Notes: generated from the sequence alone by a model not told the origin. DNA of 64,000 nucleotides from Alisma plantago-aquatica (GCA_963693085.1 OY856409.1:1170118249-1170182248), one strand, 5' to 3'. Positions 36,801 to 49,439 are shown, numbered from the stretch's first letter. Numbers and translations: made by a program.

Positions 36801-37870
36801 GTCCAGATGGTATCGGTGACGGTGGTGGTAGTCCTAGATTCTCAAAGTGCTTCATATACAAGCATGACAATGCCCACTCATCCATGAGATGGTACTGCAT
36901 GTAGTCATCAACTAGATTCATGAGACAAGATTCCAAAGATAGATAAGGATAAGAATGAGTAATAGAAGAGACTACATATTGGGTGAACATCATCCACCAG
37001 TTTCTCATGATATTTCACAACCTTTTCCATTGAGATTTTCTTTTTTAGTTCAATAATGTCCACAACTAGGGTTCCATGGACCACCTGTGTCATGATGTGT
37101 CCCACGTCCAGAAAAATGTTTCCCTAAAATAAGAAACACCTCATTGTCAGTATGTTGTGCCACACGACACTATCACTGCTTATGGGTTTGTTATTGTTGG
37201 TCAGTTAGCTTTATTATAAACCATTTAGCTTGAATTCCTAGTGCCAATCTACCTATGTCCATCTCAAAGATAACATCCCTTTGGGGATCGAAATGGACTT
37301 CCTCACAACAATTCATTGCCATAGTCATCATTCATTTTCATGACTACAAAATCTGCTGGAAAGATGAACTTATATACCTTTACTAGGACATCCTCACATA
37401 TGCCAAGTGGTTTCACAATGGAATTATCAGCCAATAGAATTGTCATATTTCTTTTCCTTGATTTCTTAAGCTCAATCTTCTTGAATGTTGTTATTTGAAA
37501 AAGGTTTATGATTACTGCTAAATAACATAGTACTTCCCCAAATATGATAGTTCCTATGAAACACAATACACTTATATGGATTTATTGATATGGAGTTTCC
37601 TAAAAACATCAAGAAAATTCTTGAAGTGATTATCAAACTTTTTGGCCTTTAATCTACTAGGAAAAGACATAGGAGTGACACTCTAACATTAGCAAGGTGG
37701 AATGGAAGAATCTTTTGGGGTTTTAGATTTCCTCATGTCCTCCTCTTTTGCAACTTCTTCTTCTGGCATGGAGTGTATTGGATGCACATAAGGTATCTTT
37801 TCTGTCAAAACCACAATCTCAGATGATCTTCAAATTTGGAATCATTGTTTTCTCTTTCTCCTACACTTTA
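33822..37870 (-). pseudogene. Athila-like PR-RT-RH-IN relic, tandem unit 2
   Basis: Same order as unit 1: protease 37566-37303 (CYLAVIINLF, EDVLVKVYKF), linker (MELKPLPSHLKYTFL), RT 36604-36000 (EGENNVGQPPRCLNPMMTEV, YSKWVSPSQVDP), RNase H, integrase zinc-binding 35023-34712 (QCHSMPTEGCYYSSRTTAKV, FVRRCDC), integrase core 34546-34349 (RDGGSN, TPYHPHTQGQVEVSN) and C-terminus 34173-33943. It has about 130 extra bases near 35650-35790 absent from unit 1. The protease Asp is Tyr here too, so decay began before the duplication. Gag follows only on this unit, which makes it the one attached to the original 5' end. Confidence 0.88.
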
Positions 37871-38960
37871 CCACTGTGTAGAATCACTTCCTTGTCCTCT
37901 TTTTTATTATGTGGAATGTCAATGTTTCATAGAATTCCTTATTAGTAGGCTTCTTGATTGGTACCAAATTTCTTCCTATATGTGAATTTTATTTTCTAGG
38001 CCATTAATTTGAGCTCATTAGTTCTGTTGGTCTCACTTTGATCGGTCCAGGTATGATTCATTCTTGATTATATAAAAATGATTTTTACTCAAGAGTGTGT
38101 CAAACATGTATTTTAACCTAGCCATCCTTCTAGGGCCCCTTTCTTACTGATTTTAATGTGATGTGTTGACTTGTTGTTGTGGTTGTTATTATACCTATGA
38201 CAGGTACTACTAAAAATTATTAGGATCCTTCTATGAGAATGTAGGATTCCTCGACTATGAATATTCATGGCCGGTGTTGTTGTTCTACTTCCTCAAGTAC
38301 ATACACTCCTCCTATTCACCTCCAAATTAGGTGCTTGACTCTGTACTACCTTCTTTATAAGATGTTCCATCTGAGCTTTCAACTCCAATACTTCTTGGGA
38401 TTCCATGTCACTATGAGATAATGTTGGTGATTCATGATCCTCTCCTGAATATTGATTATTGAACATATTCTTCAAGATATCATGACATCTTATCACATTA
38501 ATATATAGGAAAAATCATGCTCCTACAATTTTAAGAGTAGTCCTCTCCCCTTTATGAAATTCGTAGTAAAATGTCTATGCTTGGACAAACAAGTAAATAC
38601 CATGATGGGAGACTTTCCTCAACATATTTTGGAATCCCCCATTCCTCAAAGTAGCATTCTTTAGCCTTTTGTTTGAATTTATAATTTTTTTCTACTAGCT
38701 CATTGATCTTTTGCGGAGGGAAATATTTCTCAAAAAGATCATATACCATTTCAATCCATGTCTCAATTGTCCCTGAGATAAAATGAGGAGCCAAGCCTTA
38801 GCCTTATATGAAAGATAGTAAGAAAATACATTTAGATATATCATTGTAGTTGGTACCCTATCAATCTTCAACATGTCACGATTTTCCACAAAGCTATTAA
38901 TATGTGCCATTGGATCCCCACATATATTTCTCACATCTATTTATATGTACCTGAAAATGC
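37871..38960 (-). pseudogene. Athila-like gag relic
   Basis: The minus strand reads GDPMAHINSFVENRDMLKID (from about 38919) and SYKAKAWL; after a frameshift it reads IETWIEMVYDLFEKYFPPQK and INELVEKNYKFKQKAKECYF. This is the Retrotrans_gag domain of Athila/Tat elements (AHxxxF, KARAWL, W..M...F..K(Y/F)FPP). The C-terminal part (38496-37880) is poorly preserved. It precedes unit 2 in transcription order. Stops and a shift make it non-functional. Confidence 0.82.
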
Positions 38961-39102
38961 AATTTCCATTGTAAGAATATAGACCACTAATGTTGTGACA
39001 CAAACAAAATTATCAAAAAAATCTACTTAAAGGAAAATTAAAACGAGTAAAGAAAAACGGCCTAGAGTGACCAGTAGTAGCACTTGTAGTTCTAATGTTA
39101 TC

Positions 39103-39123
39103 GGTTCCCAAGAAACAGTGGAA
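39103..39123 (-). other. decayed primer-binding site, tRNA-Asp-like (Athila type)
   Basis: The minus strand reads TTCCACTGTTTCTTGGGAACC, which I align to the Athila-type site TGGCGCCGTTGCCGGGGAACC at 15 of 21 positions. Three of the six mismatches fall at former CG dinucleotides. The position just upstream of gag supports it. The reference motif is from memory of Athila elements, so treat the tRNA assignment as an inference. Confidence 0.55.
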
Positions 39124-39125
39124 AA

Positions 39126-40560
39126 AATATGGCATGAACAATACATGTGTGTAAAGTGTAAGTTTTCATGACATCAAATAAAGTCAAATGAGGATATAGT
39201 ATTGAATTTAGGGAAACATTCACCAGAGACTACCATTAACTGAAACCTAATTAGTTAGGATAAAGAAAAGGTTGATTGGTGGCTATTAACCAAGAAAAGA
39301 AATTTAGAAAGATAAATTAAGGTGGTTGTATAAAAATTAGTGAATTTCCTAGGACTTGTGGTTTCACCTTGACACACACTACACTTAAATCGTTTTATTC
39401 ATGAATAATCTCCTTAATTCTAAACAAAAGATGCATAGCCAATATTACTCGCTCCTATAGTGTAATGTACTACATAGACTAAGAAAACCCCCACTCCTAT
39501 AGCAGTTTAGTAACATAGTTCAAGAAACAGTGAATTCCTCTAGGTTATTCTTTCATATAGATAAACCTTCTCCCAGACTACATGAATCAATGATTTTTCT
39601 AACTCCTACTCCCTCTCCCAAAGTATTTAGCAATCTAATAGTTTTGTTATGTTGATCATGCATAATTAAATAATGAACATTATCGTAGATTTATGTTCAA
39701 TGCAAAGAATTATATTATAACCTCATCTAATACAAATACAACATTATGAAGGGATACTCTCAGTTCCTAAGGAACAAAGGGGTCTTGAACTACATGGTTG
39801 TCATCAAATCATGACAAGAAGAAAAGGAGAAGTGAACCTAAACATCATAAAACTCATGTAAAACTTCCTAGAAAAGTTTTCTCAATGATACTCTCTGACG
39901 AACACCATGATTAGAAACTTTCAGGCTTCAACCCAACTTCCAAAAGCTTCTGGATCATCCATTTGGAAATCGTCTATTTGATCTCCTCCCCTCTTGTCTC
40001 TTCTTCTAAAACTTATGTGATTTTTTATTTTTGCCCACCCTTCTTAGGTCATAAGTGAGGGGCTAACCCTCACTGAATTTGTTGTCCTTAGATCCGACTC
40101 AATTTAGATTTGCATTGGTCATATTTCATTGATACCATAGACAAGGTGTCAATTCCACTGAGTCTGTTGTCCTTTTGGGCCTCCTAGATATGTGTTGGTA
40201 CTACTGGTAGATATGTCAGTTGTACTAAGTCGGTTCTCTTTGGAGCCTAGATGCTGAAGTCAATACCACTGATTGTGATGTCAATAGCACTGAGATAATA
40301 AATATACATCCTTGTTGCTCTCTAAACAATAAGTTAGTACCACTAAGTAAGAATATTTTTGGGATCAACATGACGTTCGCTAACACCAAGTTGCCACTCG
40401 ATTGAACCAATGTTGCTCTCAATATTTAATGATTGGCATAATGTGTCGATATCAATGACTAGAATGTATGTGAAACTGAGTTGAAAAATAGATACCCAAA
40501 TTTCCTAAAATAAAAGGAATACAAAAAATCATATGTTTTTATATAAATATGTGATAATTG
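39126..40560 (-). repeat. probable 5' LTR of the Athila-like element
   Basis: Lies outside the primer site. In minus sense, 39790-39150 (TTCCTTAGGAACTGAG ... TGAATGTTTCCCTAAATTC) matches 62660-62830 and neighbouring parts (TCCTAAGGAACTCACTCC ... AGAATGTTTCCCTGAGTTC), so both are the same LTR family. U3 words of the GTACCACTGAG type fill 40440-40060. The outer end near 40560 is uncertain. In the window this family also appears at 61393-62884 and, as an inverted U3 copy, at 62885-63295. Confidence 0.6.
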
Positions 40561-40780
40561 ATGCATAAGTGATTCACATTTTAAGAGATGGAAAACAAAG
40601 AAAAAACATATCTAAGGGAGACATTCTTGCTTAAAAGCCAAAAAAGTATCATGTGAAAAGAGACTCAAAATCAACGCATCATCAACTGATTGACAATCAA
40701 TCATTTCTATGACACTAAGTCATAAATTTCCCCATTGATCTTGAAATCTACATATTCATGATTTAGAACCATTTTTATAA

Positions 40781-41788
40781 TATTTTAATTGCGAAATTCA
40801 ATTTCCCTCATGCATCCTTCTTTGTGTGACCCCGTAATTTCCATATTATGCAAGTAGTAATGTTCTTAACCTCACAAGCAAAGATTAGTGCCTATCAACA
40901 AATCATTGATATCCAAGTAATTGTAATAATTTGAAAACAACTTAAACATGTAAAGTGACAAATGTTACCATGATCATATAATTCCTTTGTCACTGATATC
41001 TAGATTAAAATTGAGGTTTAGAGTTTTTATCCTTCTAGCATTCAATATATGTTCCTTATATTAGTACATACTATTGAGATCATGTGATCTCAGTTACATA
41101 TATTTCCTCACATAAACATGGTCACACATTCATAGTCTCACTTACCAGGTGGCCAGGATATCACTCCAATGAAGGTAAAAATTCCATCAACATCACTATC
41201 ATGAATGCTTAAGTATCACAAACCACTCAATCACCACCTATATGTCAACTATTATCTAGAGTCATGTTGGGCCACTGTTAAAGTGCATATAATAACATGT
41301 CACTAGCATAGCGACTTCAGGTCTCAATATCACAATCACCACTAACACATTGAGATATGATTTTGTGTTACCATGGCATGGCTTTAATGTGTCATTCTTA
41401 GTGTGGATTTGCTCAGTAAAACTTATTCTGTAACAAGTACAATGTATCTGAGTTGATATCCAATATAATAACTAACTAGGCATAGTCAACACTCAGTAGA
41501 CAAATGCGTACTATGTGTTATTGTTGTCCTATATTATCCACACTAATAATCAACTGGGGGCATAAAAAATGAGCATTGTTCAATTTACATATGATTTCAT
41601 GTTTAGGTCCTCAACCCAAACCATATGTCATCGAGTCCAAACATTCTTAGGATATTGTTATATTTATTCATTATCTCAATACTAACATAAACATAATAAG
41701 TGAAAATTCCTATACTTGTAATCGAATCATCTACAATGTATTCAGATTATGATCATTACATTATGGTTGTCACGACTTATGACCAACA
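40781..41788 (-). repeat. partial copia LTR (family C1), U3 side
   Basis: Matches 16570-17586: for example GTGTGACCCCGTA near 40836, ACCTCACAAGCAAAGATTAGTGCC near 40870 and AATCAACTGGGGGCATAA near 41550. The U3 terminus is TGTTGGTC on the minus strand at 41788. The outer flank TTCTCAAATGTGCACTAGAG aligns with the polypurine tract of the other copy but is decayed. U5 is missing. This is the 3' LTR of the pol relic that follows on the right. Confidence 0.75.
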
Positions 41789-42771
41789 TTCTCAAATGTG
41801 CACTAGAGACATTCACTAATGAGTTAGTTATACGTGATCTAAGATAACAACCATGTTTCTGCTGTGAAAATGCTTTTGCCAAGGGATCGCCAACATTGAT
41901 TTCAATTCATGCTCTGCAAATCTTTACATCTACGCTCTATATGATCTCTCATATGTGATGATATCACTGAAGTATGTGCCTAGAATGCTAACTTGATTTG
42001 GTCTCATATGCTTGTGCAATGGATCTATTAATGTCTATCTCTATTGATTCCTTACTGGTTGGAGCAACCCAATGTTCACTAGTGAAATTTCTCATCCATA
42101 CTTCTTCCTTTGACGAATGGAATGTGGCATTGTACTCAGCTTCTATTATAGAGTCAACCACTCTCTCTTTGGAACTGTGCTAGCTTATACCTATGTCAGT
42201 TAGGAAAAACACAAATTCTAATTGTGATAAGTAATTGTCTTTGTTGGTTTGGAAGGTTCCATCAATGTAACACTTTATAACTAATTGTTCTTCACCTTTG
42301 TGTATCAAGAATTGATCCTTAGTTCCTCTCAAGTACTTTAGCTTATTTTGCATGGTAAACTAGTGACATTAATTGGCATTTGACTATTACCTACTCATCA
42401 TTCTTAAAGCATACGAGATATATGGGTGTGTACATAACATATCACATAGGATATATATAATTTCATATGCATATGGGATCTTACTCATTCAAGCCCTATC
42501 TTTTAATGAGTTAGTAAGTTGAAATTTAGAGAGACTTATTCCTTGCCATAAAGGTAAGTCACCTCTCTTAGTATATTGCATGTTGAATTGCATAAGAACC
42601 TTGTCAATGTATGTACTCTAGCTTAGGACAAGAAGCCTTCTTTCTCTATATATATAGATATTGGTTCCTAATATTTCAGATGATTCACCTAAGTCCTTCA
42701 TGGAGAAGGTTTTCCCAAAAAATCTTAATAAATTATAGAGTAGGCATATCATTCCCAATAACATATCATCC
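41789..42771 (-). pseudogene. decayed copia RT C-terminus and RNase H, cut within the RT active site
   Basis: The minus strand starts at 42771 with VDDMLLG, i.e. the YVDD catalytic box, then FSMKDLGESSEILGTNIYIY, STYIDKVLMQFNMQYTKRGD, LPLWQGISLSK, and later the RNase H part (VTLMEPS near 42270-42250, STMPHSIRQRKKYG near 42140-42100). Adjacent LTR on the left completes the 3' end of this copia element. The frame has many stops. On the right it is cut directly by the gypsy element beginning at 42772, so RT N-terminus, integrase and gag are absent. Confidence 0.82.
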
Positions 42772-43782
42772 ACCTAAGCCTAATAGGTTAAACCCATGGT
42801 TGATATTCGATTTTGAATATTGATTTGATAATGACCTTTATATATGACAATATTGACTATAGCATGTGGTTGGCTTTCTAAATAGACCTAGGTCTAGATC
42901 ATTCATCAAACTTGAATGCAATGATAATGAAATCTTGATATGGTGCTCGAATATTTGCTTTAATATTGTTGCTCAAAATTGATATAGATGAGTGATCTCC
43001 CCTAAGGTCTAAATAGGAATCTAAACCATAGCTTCAAAGTTTTGGATCTATGACTTTTGGTGTCTAAAATCTCGAATCTTGATATAGATTATAAAATTTT
43101 GACTCACGATTATCAAATCTCAATAATGATACAAATCCTATGATCACACTATTTGGACATTGATATATATGACTAATGACTTCAAAATCCCAAATCCTGA
43201 AATTTTTTGAAATGATGACTATTTTGACTTTCTCGGTTTATGACTTAGGCTTTAGCCCTCATTAGGACTAGGGTGGGACCTCCCAGTGATTTTGAGCCCA
43301 AAAATCATGATATTGAAAGTATGATGTTGTTTAGATATGTTGAAATATGAAATCTCAAATCATGGATATATAACCCCACCTAGGCCAATGAAGAGGCTAG
43401 AACCCTAAAATATTCAAATTGAAAGTCACCTTATACACTTGATTCAAGAAACTATATTTGTTTGACCAAAGATATGATCTCTCCAAAATTTGTGATCAAT
43501 AGGATTCTTTCCATATTTGCGACTCATATGATGACTTTGGATAAGGTATGCATTGACCTTGATACTCAATTGCTCGATGATGGAATGATATTGATAAGGT
43601 AATGATATGGAACATGGAATCCCAATTGTGATTATTGTATTACTTAAAATTTGAGGACATGATTTTGATTTTACACTTGAGGATACCCCAACATTTGAGG
43701 AAATGACTTAGGTTGAATAATCCTGATTTTTGAGGATATTTTTAAATTTTGGGGACAAAATTTCTTTTTAAGGAGGGAAGGA
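42772..43782 (+). mobile_element. orphan internal 3' part of LARD-like gypsy element 2
   Basis: Matches 47793-48802 closely (offset 5021). It ends in the same sequence, TTTTGGGGACAAAATTTC and the purine run AAGGAGGGAAGGA, followed by an LTR start. It is therefore the tail of an internal region lying upstream of the left LTR, the mark of a tandem LTR-internal-LTR-internal-LTR array truncated on the left. Confidence 0.85.
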
Positions 43783-46614
43783 TGGGAAAAAGTGGATTTT
43801 AACATAATGATAAAGTAATTACTATTTTTCCCTCATTATACCTACTAATGGTCCCAAATTATTTTTCTTGTCTTCATAATCATTATTGAGACCCAAATCC
43901 AAAATATGGTGATCGATGTGATCTTTATACACGTTATGACACCTCAAATTGGATTCATTTATCACTTTGTCCAAATAAACAAATTGGTCAATCAAACTTC
44001 ATTTTTTTGTTCTCATACTTTTTATAAAGATTCTCCATGTTTTTTTGAAGTTGTGGTCCATATTTGAGAACAATTGTACATTCCTATGATTTTCTATGAT
44101 TTCTTGAAGTTTTATGGTAAAAACCCCTTTTATTTGCTCTTTTATTGGCCTTTTCCATGTCAGCAATTTGTGGCAAACGATTAGGGGCGAGTCATAACCC
44201 TTGGATATACCCCTCATGGATGATGGCCCAATCTGACGGCCTAGTAGTCATCTCCTACCTCCCGCTAATTGCGGGGAGGAGTCAAGACCATCATAATGGC
44301 GGATCTCCCGCCTGCGACCATGATTCAAAATTCTATTCGAGAGGAAATGACCCACACACAAATACAAATAGAACAAACCCTATTTTGACCATCATTCATG
44401 CTATATACAGCTGCCAAAATGAGCTCCTCACCTCCTGTTCTCTCTCCAGCAGCCATGGCTGCCACCGAGGAGTCCCCTAACCCTAACCCTAGCCCAAAAT
44501 TCTATAAAATCCCTTGCAAATGACCACATATACTTTTCTATAGGGATTCCCCCTTTTTCTGTGCTCGTACATAGATACAAATGCCCCAATCTCCCCTGAC
44601 CTCATGCTGCTCCAAGCAGCACTGTCGACCAGCCCAAATTGGGTGTCGTACCTCCTCGGCTCTCCACCCAAATCTGCTACCATTGTCCTACTCACAAGAA
44701 CGTGGCGATCTTGGACGGCATCCTTTCTACTCTCCTCGATGCATCCTGCTATGATTCCCCTCCATGTCGATGAGCTACCTCCTCCGCACCTGTACTTGCA
44801 TGTGTGGGGCTAGAACGGGGGAACCAGGGAGACAAGTCCCCAAACCGGCCGGTCCATAGGAGTCAAACGTAGACTGAACCAAGCAAGACTCAATTTCAAA
44901 TCAAGAGCTTGAACCGGCCGTTTAGCCTCTGAACTGGGCTGCCAAGTAAATGATACATGCACCTATGTGGCACCATCTTGGCCATTCAATCATGTAATCC
45001 AATGCCCCTCGCATTTTGCAATTAAGGTATTATATCCCTTCCTGCTTAAAATTGCAATTAATAGCCAGATCTAGCAAAAATCGTATCTAATGCATCCAAA
45101 CTCCAAAAATGATGAATAAGTAGTCCATTTTGATCAGAAAAATCAAATGGATTGTTTAAAAATACTTTTGAAATCTGATTCCAAAAGATTCTCACTGATA
45201 TCCCTATATGTGATCTCTTGCTTATTTTGTTTATTAAATGGCTCAATAGTGGTGATTCTTGAAAAACCTAATATTCGACTCTAATGATTATCCTGAAATG
45301 CAGATCCAATCTAGTTTACTTTTAAAAATGAATCATTAGTGATTTAGATCTTTTACTAGATTCAATCTTGATTATAATGAATATGAGTAATCTTGATATT
45401 GATCTTAATCTTGCTAAACACTTGATATGCTTTGACCCATCAACCTGATCTGGAATTCCAATAATGCTAAGCATCATGATGATGATCTAGAAACTTGAAT
45501 GATGAATCAAATATTGATGATAATAATTAGGTTTAGAATATATATTCCTAAAATACCTAGGTAGATCATCCATCCTCGAATATGCTTGACACTTGAGTAA
45601 ATATTGAAATTTTGATATAATGTTGACTCTAAATGAATGATCTACCTTAGGGATGAATAGAATTGGAAAACCCTAATCTGGTGTACTTGGTATTGGTCTA
45701 TAATATGATCTTGACCCTTGATCCATATCTTGATTGATCTAGGAACTACTTGAGACCCTGATCTTCTACTCTCGTTGTTATATACTCAAAATCTTCAGTG
45801 AAAGGTACGCTATTATATAATTCCTCCTTGATTGTATTGAAGATACTTTTATCTATCTCTTGACCTTATGCTTGGCTATTTACTTGTATGATCTATTGTT
45901 CCCAATGATTAGTCTTTTGTTTTTCTATACTATATTTTGAAAAACATGAAAACATAAATTGCATGCCCATTATGTCTGCCCGTTTATTGATAATGATGAT
46001 GATATTGATAATGTTGATAATGTTGATATTGAGTGCAACAACCCCCTCATTTGGAGGTGGGACTTGTACATTGGCCTCCTATGTTCCTGTGGTGAGAAGG
46101 AGCTTAGTGACCTTCCCCATCACGTTGGGGTAATAGAGTCACACATAATATATAAGCATGCTTCTCGAATTACAGCATAATGGGAACTCGTAATAAAAGT
46201 TTAAATGCTTGAAAAACTTGTCAAATAAATGTTGATTTTGTAAATTTCTTATTATTCTTTTGAATATAAGTCTTGTCAAGTATACTATTTTGTTATAAAC
46301 TATTTTTCTTGATTTTGATAGTGTAACATGCAATTGCATCATTGTGTCTCGATTTTATTGGTTTTAGGTAATACCAATGGAATATTGAATAAGATCGCTT
46401 CCACACTCATACACTCTGATGACCAAGATATATTGGTAAAATCTCCATATTGGGTTAGTTTGTTTATTTAAATATCTAGTTTTTGAGTTATTATTTCTTA
46501 TTCTATATGCCAGTGTATTAGATCCTACGGGGCCACTCAGGGACGGGAGCTTCAATCCTTTTTCTACTGTTTCGATAGTAGGATTGGGATTGGGGTAAGA
46601 ACGGTTTTGTGTCA
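43783..46614 (+). repeat. LTR 1 of LARD-like gypsy element 2 (2832 bp)
   Basis: Begins TGGGAAAAAG after a polypurine tract and ends GTTTTGTGTCA, two bases before a tRNA-Met primer site. It aligns end to end with 48803-51636 (2834 bp), differing by scattered substitutions and very small indels. It contains a GC-rich patch (44200-44970) with TATATA at 44402 and CCCTAACCCTAACCCTAG at about 44475. The ORF beginning at 44419 stops after 34 codons (TGA at 44521, where the other copy has CGA). Flanked on the left by an orphan internal tail, not by a target duplication. Confidence 0.9.
44402..44407 (+). promoter_or_regulatory. TATA box of LTR 1
   Basis: TATATA at the left edge of the GC-rich patch, with a start codon 12 bases further. 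The same arrangement is at 49423-49428 in LTR 2. Context supports a U3/R promoter. Confidence 0.6.
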
Positions 46615-46616
46615 GT

Positions 46617-46628
46617 TGGTATCAGAGC
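46617..46628 (+). other. primer-binding site, initiator tRNA-Met type
   Basis: TGGTATCAGAGC, a perfect 12-base match to the plant initiator tRNA-Met complement, two bases after the LTR end. Fixes LTR 1's right edge and the + orientation. Confidence 0.93.
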
Positions 46629-48789
46629 TTACACACTCCCATATACTTTAAGTAAATAATTTCTCAAGTATCTTACACGAAAGAAACCCTAAAGTCCATA
46701 ATAGTGAAAATTGAGGTGTCTAGGCTCGGCGTCGTGGCATAATTTCTCCTATCTGTTTTCACGGTGGCTGAGATCCCCCGCTCTACCTGACCTCTATTGA
46801 TCCAGAAATGGACCTAAAGGTTCTCTTGTAAAACCCTAGAGAGTGTTCTAGCATCTCATCCCTTCTTTAAAGACAATCCGAAGCCACCCATGTAGATGAA
46901 GATTAGGTAGTCTTCTCATCTCATCATGTGGTTTTCTTATGACCCTTCACCACATGATGTCTCGATTATGGGTAGCTTATGCATGGGAAAAGTGAATATT
47001 GTTAAATCTTGAAAGTTGATACCATGATCTGACCTTAATTTGATAACTTGAGTTTGATCAATTAAGCTTGAAATCAAATACTTATGTATGACCTCTAATA
47101 TCATGCAAACTCAATTTAATCAAAACTTGACTATATGCTTCCTATGTTGAGGTAAATCTTAATTTGGTGAAATAAGGATGACTTATACCTTATACCTTGT
47201 TTTTGATAAGGTTCCTATTTGATGAAGCCCATGTTGCCCTATTATTTATTAAACATCAAACATAGTTAATCAATCTCATATCCTATTTTAATACATATCT
47301 TGACCATGCCATCAAGTGACTAAGCCTAAGACTCATAAAATTAAGATGTAAGACCTATGATGCAAAAAGTAGTTTCCTTATTGACTATTGATGCCTTTTG
47401 CAATCTCGATTTTGATATGATTATTATGGACCTAAATTTTGCACTATTATTCTCTAAATCCTCGATTTCTAAATTATATCAATACCTTGATCATAAAAGG
47501 AAAGGAATGCCACTATTAATTTGACTTTGTAAAAACTTGACATTATTGCCTTATTATCTTGAATTTTGATGTTATATCTTGTAAAACATGCTTTGATCAT
47601 TGGTACTCTCCCTATTTGAATAAGCTCGATTGATAATGACTAATGTTGGTAATGTGTCAGATTAGGGTGGTAATTGACTCATGACTCCCCTAACCTAGGT
47701 CACATCCCTATTATGACTACCGCTAAGTTTTCACCTTGTTGATTATTTAGAGTTTGGAAAGGTATTCCCTTCCACCCTATTTTGAGTGGTTGACCTAAGC
47801 CTAATAGGTTAAACCCATGGTTGATACTCGATTTAGAATATTGATTTGATAATGACCTTGATATATGACAATGTTGACTATAGCATGTGGTTGACTTTCT
47901 AAATAGACCTAAGTCTAGATCATTCATCAAACTTGGATGCAATGATAATGAAATCTTGATATGTTGCTCGAATATTTACTTGAATATTGTTTCTCAAAAT
48001 TGATATAGATGAGTGATCTCCCCTAAGGTCTAAATAGGAATCTAAACCCTAGCTTCAAAGTTTTGGATCTATGACTTTTGGTGTCTAAAATCTTGAATCT
48101 TGATATTGATTATAGAATTGTGACTCGCGATTATCAAATCTCAATAATGATACAAATCCTATGATCACACTATTTGGACATTGATATATATGACTAATGA
48201 CTTCAAAATCCCAAATCCTAAATTTTTTGAAATGATGACTATTTTGACTATCTCGATTTATGACTTAGGCTTTAGCCCTCATTAGGACTAGGGTGGGACC
48301 TCCCAGTGATTTTGATCCCGAAAATCATGATATTGAAAGTATGATGTTGTCTAGATATGTTGAAATATGAAATCTAAAATCATGGATATATAACCCCACC
48401 TAGGCCAATGTAGAGGCTAGAACCCTAAAATATTCAGATTAAAAGTCACCTTATACACTTGATTCAAGAAACTATAATTGTTTAACCTAAGATATGATCT
48501 CTCCAAAATTTGTGATCAATAGAATTCTTTCCATATTTGCGACTCATATGATGACTTTGGATAAGGTATGCATTGACCTTGATACTCAATTGCTCAATGA
48601 TGGAATGATATTGATAAGGTAATGATATGGAACATGGAATCCCAATTGTGATTATTGTATTACTTAAATTTTGAGGACATGATTTTGATTTTACACTTGA
48701 GGATACCCCAACATTTGAGGAAATGACTTAGGTTGAATAATCCTGATTTTTGACGATATTTTTAAATTTTGGGGACAAAATTCCTTTTT

Positions 48790-48802
48790 AAGGAGGGAAG
48801 GA
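48790..48802 (+). other. polypurine tract before LTR 2
   Basis: AAGGAGGGAAGGA followed by TGTGAAAAGG. The same tract stands before LTR 1 (43770-43782). Confidence 0.85.
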
Positions 48803-49422
48803 TGTGAAAAGGTGGATTTTAACATAATGATAATTTAATTACTCTTTTTCCCTGATTATACCTACTAATGGTCCCAAATTATTTTTCTTGTCTTCATAAT
48901 CATTATTGAGACCCAAATCCAAAATATGGTGATCGATGTGATCTTTATACACGTTATGACACCTCAAATTGGATTCATTTATCACTTTGTCCAAATAAAC
49001 AAATTGGTCAATCAAACTTCATCTTTTTGTTCTCATACTTTTTATAAAGGTTCTCCATGTTTTTTTTTTGAAGCTATGGTCCATATTTGAGAACAATTGG
49101 ACATTCCTATGATTTTCTATGATTTCTTGTAGTTTTGTGGTAAAACCCCTTTTATTTGCTCTTTTATTGGCCTTTTCCATGTCAGGAATTTGTGGAAAAC
49201 GATCAGGGGCGAGTCATACCCTTGGATCTTCCTGTCACGGATGATGGCCCAATCTGACGGCCTAGTAGTCATTTCCTACCTCTCGCTAATTGTGGGGAGG
49301 ATTTAAGACCATGATAATGGCGGATCTCCTGCCTCTAACCATGATTCGAAATTCTATTTGAGAGGAAATGACCCCCTCACAAATATGAATAGAACAAACC
49401 CTATTTTGACTACTATTAATGT

Positions 49423-49428
49423 TATATA
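49423..49428 (+). promoter_or_regulatory. TATA box of LTR 2
   Basis: TATATA followed by CAGCCACCAAAATG; the ATG opens the 131-codon frame. The same layout is kept in LTR 1. Confidence 0.6.
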
Positions 49429-49439
49429 CAGCCACCAAA

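Larger units (their letters stand above)
46615..48802 (+). mobile_element. internal region of LARD-like gypsy element 2 (2188 bp, no pol)
   Basis: Bounded by a primer site and a polypurine tract between two LTRs. No RT, integrase, protease or gag motif is recognised and no long frame exists. The right 1.0 kb is also present at 42772-43782. The segment just before the 3' LTR (GGGGACAAAATTCC) resembles the pol terminus of chromovirus-type elements, so this is a deletion derivative that probably moved with helper enzymes. Confidence 0.78.

Noticed and set aside
45959..46180. 73-codon ORF conserved at 50981-51202
   Set aside because: Both lie in the two LTRs of one element, so conservation is from common descent. 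It contains a short tandem repeat and has no domain.
42772..46614. A single 3.84-kb LTR starting at 42770
   Set aside because: A polypurine tract and pol-terminal signature stand at 43740-43782 inside it, so the true LTR starts at 43783 and the first 1.0 kb is internal sequence.
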